From positions 14,136,001 to 14,200,000 of the forward strand of contig OX344764.1 of the NCBI GenBank assembly GCA_947034895.1: a stretch of DNA of 64,000 nucleotides, read 5' to 3'. The stretch comes from Rhytidiadelphus loreus (lineage: Eukaryota > Streptophyta > Bryopsida > Hypnales > Hylocomiaceae). Shown here one piece after another: positions 25,400 to 37,165 of the stretch; position 1 is the stretch's first letter; each line of letters starts with the position of its first letter. The position numbers and the translations under genes are program-made. Below the pieces are notes generated by a model, which saw only the letters and a program-made list of their open reading frames with translations, made no database searches and was not told the DNA's origin.

Positions 25400-25950
25400 T
25401 TTATTTTGTGGACAATGAAGGTAGAAAAACATATGAAGTTGTTTTTTGCACACAATTTTGAGAATTTTCAAATAAAACCAAAAATATAGGATACCTATTG
25501 TTTACTGGAACATTCTCACCATTGGGATTAACCTTTATAAAAGATTTTAGTGCTTTAGGCTCTTCTTTCATTCAATACCACCTTCTACTTTATGATTTTC
25601 TTAACGATGAATATAAAAGATTTTCGTTCAATTTTTTACATATATTTTCAAGCCATTTTCCCATATATTGAATAAATTGCACAAATTATGAGATACATGT
25701 GTTTGTTTTTCCTTACAAAACTTCACCACCTTTAGGAAGGGCAAAAAAAATTACTTTAAGAAGTTTAGGGACATTGAACTTACAAATGGTGGTGATTTTC
25801 ACTCTAAAATTTGGGGAAGATGTACATGAACTAGTTAACTAAAGTATCCTATGGTTGGATTTTCTAGAGAATAAATATATTGATGAAGATATTAACCTGA
25901 CTTGCTTTGGGTTCAAGTATTTTGAAGTATTTTGGACCTCCAAACTACCA
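25400..25950. repeat. Dispersed repeat, partner at 51.78-52.35 kb
   Basis: Colinear with 51780-52345. Shared blocks include GAACATTCTCACCATTGGGA, CACCTTCTACTTTA, ATATTGATGAAGAT and TGCTTTGGGTTCAAG. Neither copy retains a coding frame. Confidence 0.7.
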
Positions 25951-25959
25951 CAATAAATT

Positions 25960-28230
25960 AGGGTTTAAATTAGAGTTCCATACACTAGTAGGACAAATAA
26001 AAAATAGTCCTACTAACAAGCTCTAGTGCTCTTCTCTAAATTTTTATTTATCTTAGAGAAAATATGAGAACAACTTATTTACCACTAATGATGAAATTTT
26101 CAAATTTTGAGTTTATATTTTGAATAAGAAACTTCAAATGATCTTAAAGAAATAAAAAATTTAATTACCCAAAATATAACATTATTAACTAGTATTAGAA
26201 TGTCTCTTTTGCTCCTGGGTACGCAACTTCCATATTATATGCAAGGGTCATCGGCATTAAAATAGCTTAAAGGATGGCTTTTGTAAAAATAAAATGGAAT
26301 TAAAATGACCAAAATGTTGGGTGAAGACAAAATTAAATTAAATAGCTACAGAAAATTATGGGTTGCATATTTATTAAAAAAAAGTCTTTATAGTGTATAT
26401 GAAGTGTTATAAGTCTAAATGTGATTAAGGTATAAAAATCTCAACCGTACAATCTTGTAGTGTGGATGTTGTAGATGGTGTAAATCAAATTTGGGGTCAT
26501 TTGACCATATAGATTGAGAGATTATAATGTTTTAGTATTGAAAAAAGATGCTAAAATTTTCCTAAAAACACCTTTGGAGGTGAAATTCGATTTCTAAACC
26601 TATTCAAATGAAAAAACTTGAGACTTCAAAGTGATTCAGAAACAAAAGACAAACACTTTGATGGAGAAGAAAATCATTCAATTGATTCATTGCATTTGCA
26701 AAATTGTATTGAAATGTCAAAAAACAGTGAAAAAGTAGCAAAATAACACATCTATGGCTAACCTACCTCTACTAAAATGCTTCTCAGTAAATCATAACTT
26801 TTTGGATTGATATGAAATTTTTACCACAAAAACTAGACTAGTATGCGTAACTTTTCCAACAAAATTATTGAAAACAAACCTTGTCTGAAGAAGTTATAAG
26901 CCGCCGAAGTTCAAAGGTAATGCAAAAATGTCTGGATTTTGAACTTCGAATTGCTCCCAAGCATTCAAAACAACTTGGATTGACCTAACAATTATACCAC
27001 ATAAACTAGACTTCCAAGAAATCAATATATCTTGGATTGATCTGAAAATTGTACCACATAAACTAGAAGAGAGAGTGCAACTTTACCAACAAGTTTTATT
27101 GAATTTGGACATCAGATGCAAAAGTTACAGCACTTTGAATTTTCTATGAGGACATTTTTGTCTCCTCTGGCAATGAGGGGTTAATAGCAAAGCTCAAAAA
27201 CAAAGTCAATCATGATCACTCTCAAAACAATGATCCAAAGAGCAAACACAAAAGCGACACAAAAGGTGCACAAGCTGGTTCGAAAATACAAACCCTAATC
27301 CAAGAAGATAGAAACATAGAAACAGTAACTTACCTTAATGTAAAATTTTGAACTTAATTAGGAGCATGAACAAATCATCACCTAACGTGAAACTTCACAT
27401 CGTTCATAGTGACGCTCCACAACAATGCTCCAAATGTGATCCTCCACAACGATTGTCAAATGAAATCAAGCCTCCAGAAATATTGCCACATCCCTCCAAA
27501 TCAATTGTTGCACCCTTCCAAATTGATTCTTACACCCCTCCAAATCGAAGACAATAGTACACAAAAACATGAGAGAGAATGATTGAGGTGAAATGAGGGA
27601 AGAAGCGATGGAAGAAAGCGATATAAGCTGGGGTGAAAGAAAGCGACAGTAAGAAACAAACTGAACTGAAAACGAAGATACTAACAACACTAGGGTTTAG
27701 AATACACCTGTTGCCCTATACCCTTGGAATACCTTTAAGATATCTGGTTTTTAATATTGTTGATTGTCATACCCTCAAGGTGCATTGGATATGATGAAAC
27801 ATATTTGGTCATTAATAGCACATATCTTAGCCAAACAACCAGTATCCCAATATAAATCATCAATCTTCTAGCTCAACTATCACATCCAAAGTTGCCTATG
27901 TATAATTTAAAAAAATTCATACAAAAAGTTCCCTCTAATTAAAATTAAAATTCATTTGTCATATGTTATTTATATTAAAATTTTATTAAAAAGACCCCAA
28001 AGTTGGGTAGCTTGTCCCATGATATATGTATTAAAAAAGCTCATATAATTAGACTTATAATGCTATTATTATCCTCAAAAATACTCATTTAATGTATATA
28101 TTTACATTTTTGGATTCCTTGTTGAAAGGGCTACAAGAATTTTCTAAATTAAAACAAATAACATCCTTGGAAATTAGACTAAAATGCATTACAAGTAATT
28201 AAAATCAAGGCCATATAATATGGGAGTTGC
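25960..28230. other. Repeat-like intergenic DNA, possible retroelement relic
   Basis: No intact gene is visible. A block with ACCACATAAACTAGA occurs in tandem at about 26973-27010 and 27030-27068, and a related piece sits near 26806-26850. Such sequence often belongs to decayed LTR retrotransposons, but I find no reverse transcriptase, integrase or paired LTRs. Confidence 0.4.
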
Positions 28231-28892
28231 ATACCCGGGCTTTTGCTTAGACAAAAAGAGGAAGTTCAAATGTGGCAACTTTTCAACCAACTAATGATTA
28301 TCTTGCAACTTTTCCATTCAACAATGATACTAATGTTGAACATAATATTGTCAACCAATGTTAGGAGGGTCTCTTTTGCTTCCAAAGAAAGTGGAAGCCT
28401 TAGTATGACAACTTTTCAACCAACCAGTGACTCTCTTGCAACTTTCCACTCATCCAATGACACTAGCTACAAATTATAGCTAAGTTTGCTCTTAGGCATG
28501 TAAGGAAGCATTCATCCCTCCTCCAAGGGGGAATGGTTTATGTTGGTTAACAATATTAAGAATAGAAGTCAATTTTTTACCCAAGTGAGGATAACAAAAC
28601 CACCTTGGAAGGTGAGCATTTTTACAAATTATAACTAAGTTCACTCCTAGACAAGGAGGCATTCATTACTGCAAGGGGGAATAGTTTAGATTGGTTAACA
28701 ATGTTAAGAATAGGAGTCAATTTTTCTATTTTTCACCTACATGAGGAAAACCAAACCTCCTTGGAAGGTCGACTTCTTTACAAATTATAACTAAATTTAC
28801 TCCCAAACATGTAGGAAGGCACTCATCCGTCTTCAAAGGGGGAATGGTTTAGGTTGGTTAACAATGTAAAGAATTGGAGTTAGTTTTCCACC

Positions 28893-28898
28893 CACGTG
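28893..28898. promoter_or_regulatory. G-box (CACGTG) 1
   Basis: A perfect palindromic G-box inside the tandem repeat, in the context CCCACGTGGAG, about 1.7 kb upstream of the bHLH start codon. G-boxes bind bHLH and bZIP proteins. Function here is inference. Confidence 0.5.
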
Positions 28899-28966
28899 GA
28901 GAAAACAAAACCAATTTGAAAAGGCAAGCTTCTTTGGAATGAATAGGAGTCAATTTTGTTTTTACC

Positions 28967-28972
28967 CACGTG
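28967..28972. promoter_or_regulatory. G-box (CACGTG) 2
   Basis: A perfect G-box at the equivalent position of the next repeat unit, in the context ACCCACGTGACGAAA. Confidence 0.5.
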
Positions 28973-29086
28973 ACGAAAGCAAAACCATCTCGAAAGACGA
29001 GCTTTTCTACAAATTATAACTAAGTTCATTCCCAACCATGTAAAGAGAGGCATTCATCCTTCCACCAAAGGGGGGAATGGTTTAGG

Positions 29087-29195
29087 CTATACTGAATAGT
29101 GAAATTAGGTTGCCCCAGACTATAGTTGACCATGTCTGAAAGTGTTAGATATGAGAAATTAGTGTGGGGCAACCTAATTTCACTATTCAGTGTAG
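29087..29195. mobile_element. Small hairpin insertion with a perfect 27-bp stem
   Basis: Bases 29091-29117 (ACTGAATAGTG through GGTTGCCCCA) are exactly complementary to 29165-29191, and pairing extends a few bases outward with one G-T wobble. The loop is 47 bases. Sister repeat units read GGAATGGTTTAGGTTGGTTAACAATG straight through, whereas here the hairpin sits between GGTTTAGG and TTAACAATG. It is therefore an insertion with visible empty sites. It may be a tiny fold-back element, and the stem could also yield small RNAs. Confidence 0.8.
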
Positions 29196-29236
29196 TTAAC
29201 AATGTTAAGAAATACGAGTCACTGCAGTTTTTTACC

Positions 29237-29242
29237 CACGTG
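29237..29242. promoter_or_regulatory. G-box (CACGTG) 3
   Basis: The third perfect G-box, in the context ACCCACGTGAGGAAA, about 1.33 kb upstream of the bHLH start codon and at the edge of the GC-richer promoter/5' leader region. Confidence 0.5.
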
Positions 29243-29259
29243 AGGAAAACCTTTCCGCC

Positions 29260-30568
29260 TTGGAAGGCGAGCTCGAAGGCGAACTCGAATAACGTAATCC
29301 ACTCATCAACCCGCAGTCAACGACGCCGGGGACCCGGCAGTGAGCTCCAAGTATCCAAAGCCTACGGAGGCTACGCCTGGAATGCGCTCCCGCAGCAGCG
29401 AGCGGCTCTCATTCAACACGGCGAGACGAACGGTAACACGTCAAGGTTTCGACGACGATCGTCAAGAGCAGTCAAAGCTCTTTCCAGTCTTCCTTTTTTC
29501 GGATACCGCCACTTCTGATAGGAAGAGAGAGGTTTCTACAGTAACCAAAGAACCGGAACATGTGGGGCCTAGGTCCCTCCCTCCAACTCCTCCAAGTGTT
29601 TTTCGTTGTAGTAGCCCACCTATGTCACATGCGCAGTGAGAACCCGCAAAAGCAGAAAACGTGCCTATTGGGAATTTCCAAACTGTTTGGATTCTCCCTC
29701 TAAAACCACCAGAGTGAACACCAGGCACCCTGGAAAAACCAACTGGACACGGAGACAGTCGGTCGCGCTTGGGCTCTCTCATCAAAGCTTGTGCTCACTC
29801 CAACAAGCTCTCACTGTCTCTCGCGCAGGCTTGAGAACTTCAATCCTCCTCTATTTGGTTTTGTTCTCCTGAAACAGGCACGCAGTTTTGTTGGACGTTG
29901 CGAACAGCTTCGTAGTTTCGAGTGTGTGATCGATCGACCGGCACGCTCTAGCTTTCGGTGGTCAAGTTTTGCTGTTTTGGTTGCAATTGAAACAATCAAG
30001 CAAGTAGAAAAGAACTGAAGGAGCGAGTTTGGGTCGCAATTGAATCAATCAATCAAGTCGCTTCAGAAAGACGTTGTAGATTGGATCACTAGTGTACTAG
30101 TTAAGCTATTTGGGGAGAGTTCAATCCATCCAGGGGAGTTTTAGCTGTTGAATTTTGCGCTATGAGTTGAGTTGGCACCTTGGAATTGCGAGCGTGACTG
30201 CTATGCTAGCGCTTACATTGAGTGCGGAATTGATGAATTCCAGCCTTTCCACTGTGCATTTGTCAAAGTTTAATTCATCAAACGGGGACTAGTTACAGAA
30301 TTCTCAAGCTAGATCCGAGAAGTGAGCGGAGGGCAGTAAGTAGCTGACAATGCAGCTTCACTGCTCATTTGCGTGAGGCTTTGGGTTTCCAATCCCCGAA
30401 GTAATCAAAGACTCTCTGTTTCTCTGTTAGGTCAAAATTACGTATAATTGGTCAGGTTCAGATTGAGAGTACCACCAGATTTCCCAAGGAGCATACAATC
30501 AATTCGGCTTGTAAATTCATTACTTGACCAGTGACTGACTAGAATTTCATAAGCTCAGCACTTTGAAA
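29260..30568 (+). promoter_or_regulatory. Probable promoter and long 5' leader of the bHLH gene
   Basis: Base composition rises sharply after the tandem repeat and stays gene-like up to the bHLH start codon. Several overlapping frames of 60-130 codons occur on both strands without domains, so I read this as a promoter plus untranslated leader (possibly with an intron) rather than a separate gene. I cannot place the transcription start by eye, and I see no convincing TATA box. Confidence 0.45.
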
Positions 30569-33500
30569 ATGAGTTACGGAACCAGCAGTGGCAATCCAGG
30601 GCCGTCCAGCCAAGTTGATATTCAGCATGTGCAGAACAAGCTGCGAAGTTTATTGGAGGACCTGGACTGGTCCTACGTGGCTCTTTGGTCTTTCAATCCC
30701 CAGTCAAGGTTAACCCTTCCCACTCCCCTTCCAAGTCCCCCCAAAAAGGAAAGAAGGAATCAATTCAATCAAAAGCCTTGAATTGGGTCTCTTATTACAT
30801 CAGTGATTAATAAACTTCAGAACTATGTAAACAGTCTTCAAATGTAGAGAATCGCCTCTTGACCCTTCAAAGTAGAGCAATTCAACTCAAGAGGGACAGA
30901 AAATTTCAAGAATGATTAGAGCATAGATTAGTACTCTAATTTAGTGGTGGATCTACGACCTCAGATGTGAATTACGTTGCTGCTGAGGAAACTAATTCTC
31001 AATGCTTTGTTTGATTTGGGAAGCAGCCCGGCTAAAAATTGCAGTACTGAATGTTGCACATTTTGTTCAGGAGCCTGGAATGGACAGGAGGTCACTTCTC
31101 GGGGAATTCACCTGCCCAGAGCAACGCAAAACTTTGGAATATACATCTTTTCAATTTGCAGAAGACCTGCACATTCAGTCTAGGTCAAGGGTAAGATTCT
31201 GCCGTGTCATTTTCACAATTAAGGGAAAGTAGGAAAACCTAAAACCACACTGAGTACAGGTCCTGTTACAAGACTGTCCAAGTTTTTATAGGTCGTGTTA
31301 GCGTTTTGAAAGAGGATTCCAACGCAACACAGTAAAAGCCATTTGGATTTTAAGAGCAATAGTTACGAAGATTCGAAACTTTGATTTGTAATTGACCTAA
31401 AACCAACACAGGGCTTCGATGTTTAGGTAGTAGTTTAAAACATTCTCGTCCATCATATGTACCCTAAACCCTAGATATCAAAGCTTCTGTAAGCTTCTGT
31501 TGGTTTTAGGTCAATTACAAATCAAAATAGTTTGGGTATAGTTTAAACATACTATTCTCACATGTACTCATTGTCTAAAATTTTTAGGTATTGGAATTGG
31601 TTCTATTACTCTAGCGATTGCCCCTGTTTAATGTAAAAGACTACAACAGGATAACGTTCCTCAGAGAAGATTCAGTTGTTGATTGATCTTAATGGGAAAC
31701 CCAATTGAAGACCCTATTTTGGTTTTCAATTCCATTTTGACCAAGTGACTTAAATTTTGGGTCTGAAAGGTTCACCACAGAAATGGCTACAATATACAAA
31801 TTCTTTCATTATTGTTTGCCAGATAAAATGTCTCATGTGTGAATTTGCAGGTTTGTAGGCATGGCATATGCAGAACAGAGGAACATCTGGATGAATGGGC
31901 CATCGGTGCACCTCTCTGCAGGAGACCAAGTGCAAGCGACAATTTTGGAACACGCCAGAATTGAGGTGCGGAGTCAAACTTATCTTCTGATCAGAATCAG
32001 TTGTTTGCCTCTACTTTACAATTTGTCGCAATTTGTCACTCCCTTTCCTTATTTCAGAAAACTTGGTGGCAGGGGTTTATCATTCCTTCCACAGTAATTG
32101 ATAGAGCGCTAATAATCTTTCCTGTATACAGACTGCGGTATACATTCCATCGGCAGAGACCGTGCTGGAGCTTGGCACTTCTGAAAATGTAAGCACGTAC
32201 CTGAATTCGGTACTTTCCTGAATGTATTTGCTTCAGTATTTTGTGGGTTCTGGGTTGAAATTGTATATCTCTACACTAATTATTCCACTACAGTAGTGAG
32301 GGCACCTGCAAATTAGTCACCTGCAAATTAGTGTCACAACAAAGTTTTTTTCTGTTTTTTGTTACCTTGTGAAAATCTGTACAATCTGTGGAGTATGATC
32401 CCCTTTGAGATTGCTTTAATCGTCTAACAGCATGGAAATTTTCAGTTGATGAATCCTTGAGTTCTCAGAGTTCTCAGATTTAAGTGTCATGTGATAATCA
32501 CAGGTGGCTGAAAAAATGGATCTCATGAACAGTATCCGTGACTTCATGTGGGAACACATCTTGCCAGCGCTTGGGCATGCCCAAGCTCCTCCACATGTTT
32601 CTCAATCGCCTCTTGCTCCATTGTTGAGCCATGAGTCGCACGAATTTCTGAACCAGGACTTTGAGCTCAACGAGCAGACAAGGTACTGCAACGTAACATT
32701 TCCAGCTACATATTTTCTTCTGAATTCTTCCTAGATGTAACTAATGTAACAAACCTCTGATTTCCAGAGTAAAATTAGACTGTTTCAGAACTTTTAGACT
32801 TCAAAAAGAGAATCTTAATTTCCGATGTTTCAGAAGTAGTTCTCTCTTTATTCATTATGAACACATGGAGGCTTCTCTATGAACACATGGTAGGTCTACT
32901 GCGACCATATTAGACTTCGTAAATCAAGGATTAGATTATTTTATAGTGATGTCTCAAAATTCATGAAGCAGACTAATTTTGCTGAAAATCCTGGGCGTAA
33001 ATATCCCTGTGAGCATTCCATTGATACATTTTCAAATTGTCAATCACACATTCTCTCCAAGTTTCAAAGTTCTATGGTAATTCTCTGAGGCAGGATCACA
33101 CCAAGTGTAAGTCAGAAATAATCGGTTCCTCTTCGTGTTTGCAACAGAACGCCTAGCTTGACCATCGGCGACATGTTTTTGCAACAACCGGATGAAGACG
33201 GAGGATTAGGGATTACCACCTGTGTTCTCACCGAGCCAACGTGGATATCATCGGCCACAACATCACACATGCTTCAAACACCGAACCACCCTTTACCAGT
33301 TTCGGCGAGTCATCAAGTGTTGATGAGGTTTCAGGCGTACAGATCCCAATCCGGCACCACTTCTTCCAGTTTGAGCAGCCTGGAAGATACCTCCGTCAAG
33401 CTTTCTGTGGACTCCCCGGAGCAGACCATCTCCCACATGGCACCCTCCAGCCAGCGCCGCAACTCCTATAACTATGCAAGCTCATCTGCAAGAAGGTAAG

Positions 33501-35779
33501 CCTTACAAATTTTAAACCACTATGTAGGAGTCTGATTATTGGTAGATTAGTGTAGAGCTTTGGAGAGATCAATTTGGGTTTAAGTGCCAAAAATGATGAG
33601 ATCAAGTTTTTGTCACTATTTAGGTATTTCTTGAATGCAATTTCCATGTAGAGCACTGTAAGTGTTCTATTTATAGGTAGTACAGGGTAGGTAGTCTTGG
33701 TGTCACTCATCTTTTCTTTCAAGAACTGGTGTGGGTTCCGAGATGAATAGACTCTTAATTTACGTCAGCCTAATTTGTGACTTATTTCTCTGCAATTTTA
33801 TGACTTATTCTAACAAGAGGGGATATTTCAATTCGGTGATGATACCAGAGAAACACCTTCGCGTAGTCCCGAACTTCAGCTCGTGGACACCACAAGAATT
33901 CCAGGTCCTGCACCTCATCTGGATGACGTTCAGCAAGCTATCAGACATTTGCTGGGTTCTCAGGAGCCATGGCAACTGATGTACATCGACCCGTCTCAGC
34001 AACCTGGGGACGTGACGGATTCTGCCTTCAATTTATGGGGACATACACACGTCCCGCGAAGGAGGGAGAGAAGTACGAACCAGGGGCTTCTGCGTCGTAG
34101 CTTCGAGATTTTGAGACAACATCGCAATTTGCAACAAAGCAATCAACCCCTTCAGGAAGTTCCGGTTCCCAACCGGGAAGAATCTCGCCGTGGGCCGTCA
34201 AGCTCCAGCCCCGAGGACAAGCCAGAGCATGATCTACTTGATCAGGTATTAACATAACTGCTACGAGCTTTTCTCCATAACATCTTTGTGTAGTGCATGT
34301 TGGACTTTGCAGCCATTTATTCTCGCTGCAGCACTAAAGAGGAATTATAGCTCGATCACAAATAATGTGAACTAGTGATATCAGCAATCGAGAGGCAAAC
34401 TTTTAAAATAATGTGGCAGATTTGACAACTTTAGAACCATGGGGGTACGTACGGAAACACCTTACACCTTTAGAACTATGAGTTGCCATAAAGGAAGTTT
34501 GGATACAAAATGATAGTTTGCTCAATATATTGGTGGAAGTGCGTCAAAGAAGAGAATTGTCAGAGGATCACTAAATCTTGGATAGCGGCTTGATAGTCTG
34601 TCTTGAATAGCAAATAAGCACAAGGGAAGAGAAGAGGAGAATTGAATTGAAGAATGTTATGTAATTTGAAGTGATTAGCATGTACCTCGATCAATTGTTT
34701 TCAAATGTGAGCATCAAAGCGTACAGTCCATACTCCATAGTAACTCAGAAGATTCTCCATTTCAGCCAACACCGCAAGAACCTCACAATGGTAATTGATC
34801 CTCTTGTCCAGGCAGGGCCATCAAGAGGGAGACGGCGAAGGTTTGGCACACCAGGTTCAGGCAATGACGAAGCAGCCAAGCACCACATGCTGTCCGAGAG
34901 ACAACGCAGGAAGAGACAAAAGGAGAATTTCTCAGCCTTGAGGAGACTGGTGCCCATCATTTCGAAGGTGAAAAGTCTCAACATTTTAGACTGGAACTTC
35001 CCGTCTCTTCTCGCCCTCACCCTAACATAAAACAGCCATACAGTGAATTCAATACAACTCAGAAAACAACATACGTTGCTTTTTGTTAACTTTTCTCTTG
35101 GCAACAACTGAGGTAACTGCGCCTATTGGAATTGTGACCCCTTCCTAAAACCCGACCCGGGCTACAGATTCTTGCCTAAAATGTACTTTCTCTTTAATTT
35201 CATTGCATGAGCGTGTAGGTTCACTTTTGGGTACACCTGATTTCAGCACTTTGAAAATTCATAGATTGATCACACGGTATCCAAAAAATGTAGACTGAAG
35301 AGTGAAAGAGAATCTACAATACTCATTTTACTTCCAACAACTAACCTTTGAAGATCCAACAACAAAATTAGGCAATTTAACAATAGTAACAATGCTTAAT
35401 TGCTTATTCAATCAGATGGAATTAGGTGAAGCTACCTTAAATGATTTAAAAAATTAATTCTCGTCATGTGACCTCTAGCTGTGGTCAGATGCTTTTGTTC
35501 GCCATCCCATGGTTTGAAGAACTAACGGCTTCCATGTCGTTTCCTTGCAATGAATAGAACGATAAGGCTTCCATTCTGGGCGACGCAATTATCTACATCA
35601 AGGACCTGCAAGTGAAAATTCAAGATGCGCAAGCGGACCGAGCTGAAATTCAAAGCCGGTACGAGACCTTGAAATCGACTCACCAGGAGCTGCAGGAACG
35701 AAACAAGCAACTGGTAGCGGCTCTGGTGGCAGTCACCAGCAGCAGTGGAGAAGCCAGTTCTTTTCTTCCTCCACCTTGA
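30569..35779 (+). CDS. bHLH transcription factor with MYC-type N-terminus (subgroup IIIf-like)
   Basis: Nine exons give an unbroken 577-residue model: 30569-30708, 31071-31190, 31851-31965, 32132-32188, 32504-32682, 33148-33495, 33849-34245, 34812-34967 and 35558-35779. All introns are GT-AG and all phases agree. Residues about 17-165 are the bHLH-MYC_N domain that contacts MYB partners. Landmarks are DLDWSYVALWSF, LEWTGGHFSG (family LEWGDGYYNG), GMAYAEQRNIWMNG, AVYIPSAETVLELGT and KMDLMNSIRDFMW. Residues 205-450 are low-complexity and Ser/Gln-rich. The bHLH spans about 475-527, with H477, E481 and R485, the pattern expected for E-/G-box binding, and KASILGDAIIYIKDL as helix 2. A coiled coil follows to about 565, with no obvious ACT domain. 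The many-intron MYC_N region resembles TT8/GL3 (IIIf) genes, whereas MYC2-type genes are usually intronless. IIIf proteins act in nuclear MYB-bHLH-WD40 complexes on flavonoid genes. The start is the ATG in AAAATGAGT. Exon 2 is short for the family and is the least certain. Confidence 0.9.
31380..31526. repeat. Inverted repeat with perfect 29-bp arms in bHLH intron 2
   Basis: Bases 31380-31408 (TTTGATTTGTAATTGACC through AACCAACA) are exactly complementary to 31498-31526, separated by about 89 bases. It lies within the 31191-31850 intron. In the bHLH transcript this would fold into a stable hairpin. It is either a fold-back element or a possible small-RNA precursor. Confidence 0.8.
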
Positions 35780-37165
35780 TCAATGCCGATTAATTGGCAC
35801 CTGGGGAGTGTTCCGTTTGTACTGAATAGTATTAATTGCAAATTATGAGATTGGTATGGCTTTGAATTGAATTAGCAAATAGTGGCAACATGATTAGTGA
35901 CGTTTGCGATCATTCTTTGATGAATTGAATTGGTATGGCTTTGGATTTAGCAACTGGGCAACATTACTAACGCCGTTTGCAATCATCCAGTAATGAAATT
36001 GTATGACTCCGAATTAGCTAGCTAGCGACGTACTTAGGGATAGCAATACTCAACAGAGTTTACGAAGACAAGCATTCAGAAGTCTGTAGGATGGTCGAGA
36101 GTACTTTGCGATCGAGGACATTCAAGATCGATTGTGATGATCATGGTATTCGAAAGTATTGAAGCTGAGATTTGGAAGAGACGTTCTTCTAATAGACTTG
36201 CAGTTTTTTTGTAAAAAGGAATTCTCAAAAATCTAATTCTACTGGTTGTGTAAAAGTCCTCAAAGTTCTCATGATTTCAGTTCAAGGTGCTTCCGCAAAA
36301 TCCATGTCAATACTGTTTCGGTGTCACACGTTGCAAGTCTCTCATGTCTGCTATCCTAACTTTTGAAGTATAGAGCTCAAGGATATGAAATTGAAAAGGA
36401 AGATCCATAGAAACTTTTCAGTTTGAACTTTTTAGTTTTCGAAATTATAAAAGTAGAAACAATTTCTAATTCAAGTTTAATTTTGCTAATTTGTCACACT
36501 TTAAGTTTTCATAGTGTTTTTTTCTTAAACTTTGGAGTGCCCAAAATCAATGATCCAGGGTGAGCTTCACAAGCTATATATGTTCCCACCTTTGATGTGA
36601 AGTGATTGTGCAAGGGGCATCTAAAATAGCAAATACAGTCATAGGAAATTTCATTAAAATGGCATATTCCATACGACATTTTCAAACCGTGCAGTCTAAA
36701 CCGTAAAAGTGACATCTACAACAAGTATACATTTCAGACGGCACAATCTAAATTGTAAAAGTGCCATGTGATAGGTACATCTAAGATAGGTGTAGATTTT
36801 AGGCTCCGCAGTCTAAACCGTAGAAGTGCAAAAGTTGCAGAATGGCTCCATTTTAACGAAAATAATTCCCCATAATCCCATCTAGCTACGTACAAAGATA
36901 ATCCCCTTCATGGGATTGCATACTTCTCAACATCCAAAACTAGCTATTCTCTGTTTCTTGGATTTAATCTCACGATCCCCAAAAGTTCTTAAATAATCTA
37001 TAGAAACAGTGGAGAGTATGTACATTCTAAATCGAAGTAGTGACAGTGTCCACAAGTTGAATCAAGAAAATCTAAAACGTTCATAGAGAAGAAATTAATT
37101 TATGAAGATCGAGAAACTAATTTCTATAGATATCTTGCTCTCGCCACTGTAACGATTTCTTGAAA
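35780..37165. other. bHLH 3' region and intergenic DNA
   Basis: This contains the presumed bHLH 3' UTR, then AT-rich DNA. Near-repeats are visible: TTGAATTGGTATGGCTTTG-like pieces at about 35850-35945, and three CAGTCTAAACCGTAAAAGTG-like motifs at about 36692, 36743 and 36809. No gene is recognised. Confidence 0.5.

Larger units (their letters stand above)
28270..29250. repeat. Degenerate tandem repeat of about 155 bp upstream of the bHLH gene
   Basis: Landmarks recur in the same order in several units. They are ACAAATTATAACTAAGTT (about 28469, 28624, 28780 and 29010), a G-run followed by AATGGTTTAG, GTTAACAATGTTAAGAA, then ACCCACGTGAGGA and AAACCACCTTGGAAGG or variants. Units are diverged, and one is truncated around 28930. 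The G-run followed by AATGG and a TTGG motif could be a retroelement polypurine tract, an alternative origin. Three of the last units carry perfect CACGTG. Confidence 0.75.

Noticed and set aside
28243..28479. A 78-codon frame at the start of the tandem-repeat region
   Set aside because: It is built from an internal direct repeat (ACTTTTCAACCAAC blocks) with frame breaks between copies. It has no domain and is likely repeat DNA.
31002..31232. Alternative frames across bHLH exon 2 (for example one reading EPGMDRRSLLGEF)
   Set aside because: Only the frame giving LEWTGGHFSG keeps phase with exons 1 and 3 and matches the MYC_N family pattern LEWGDGYYNG.
34767..34811. Earlier acceptor (TTTCAG at about 34767) for bHLH exon 8
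   Set aside because: Joining there from the phase-0 end of exon 7 meets a stop codon after ten codons. The acceptor GTCCAG before 34812 keeps the frame into the bHLH domain.
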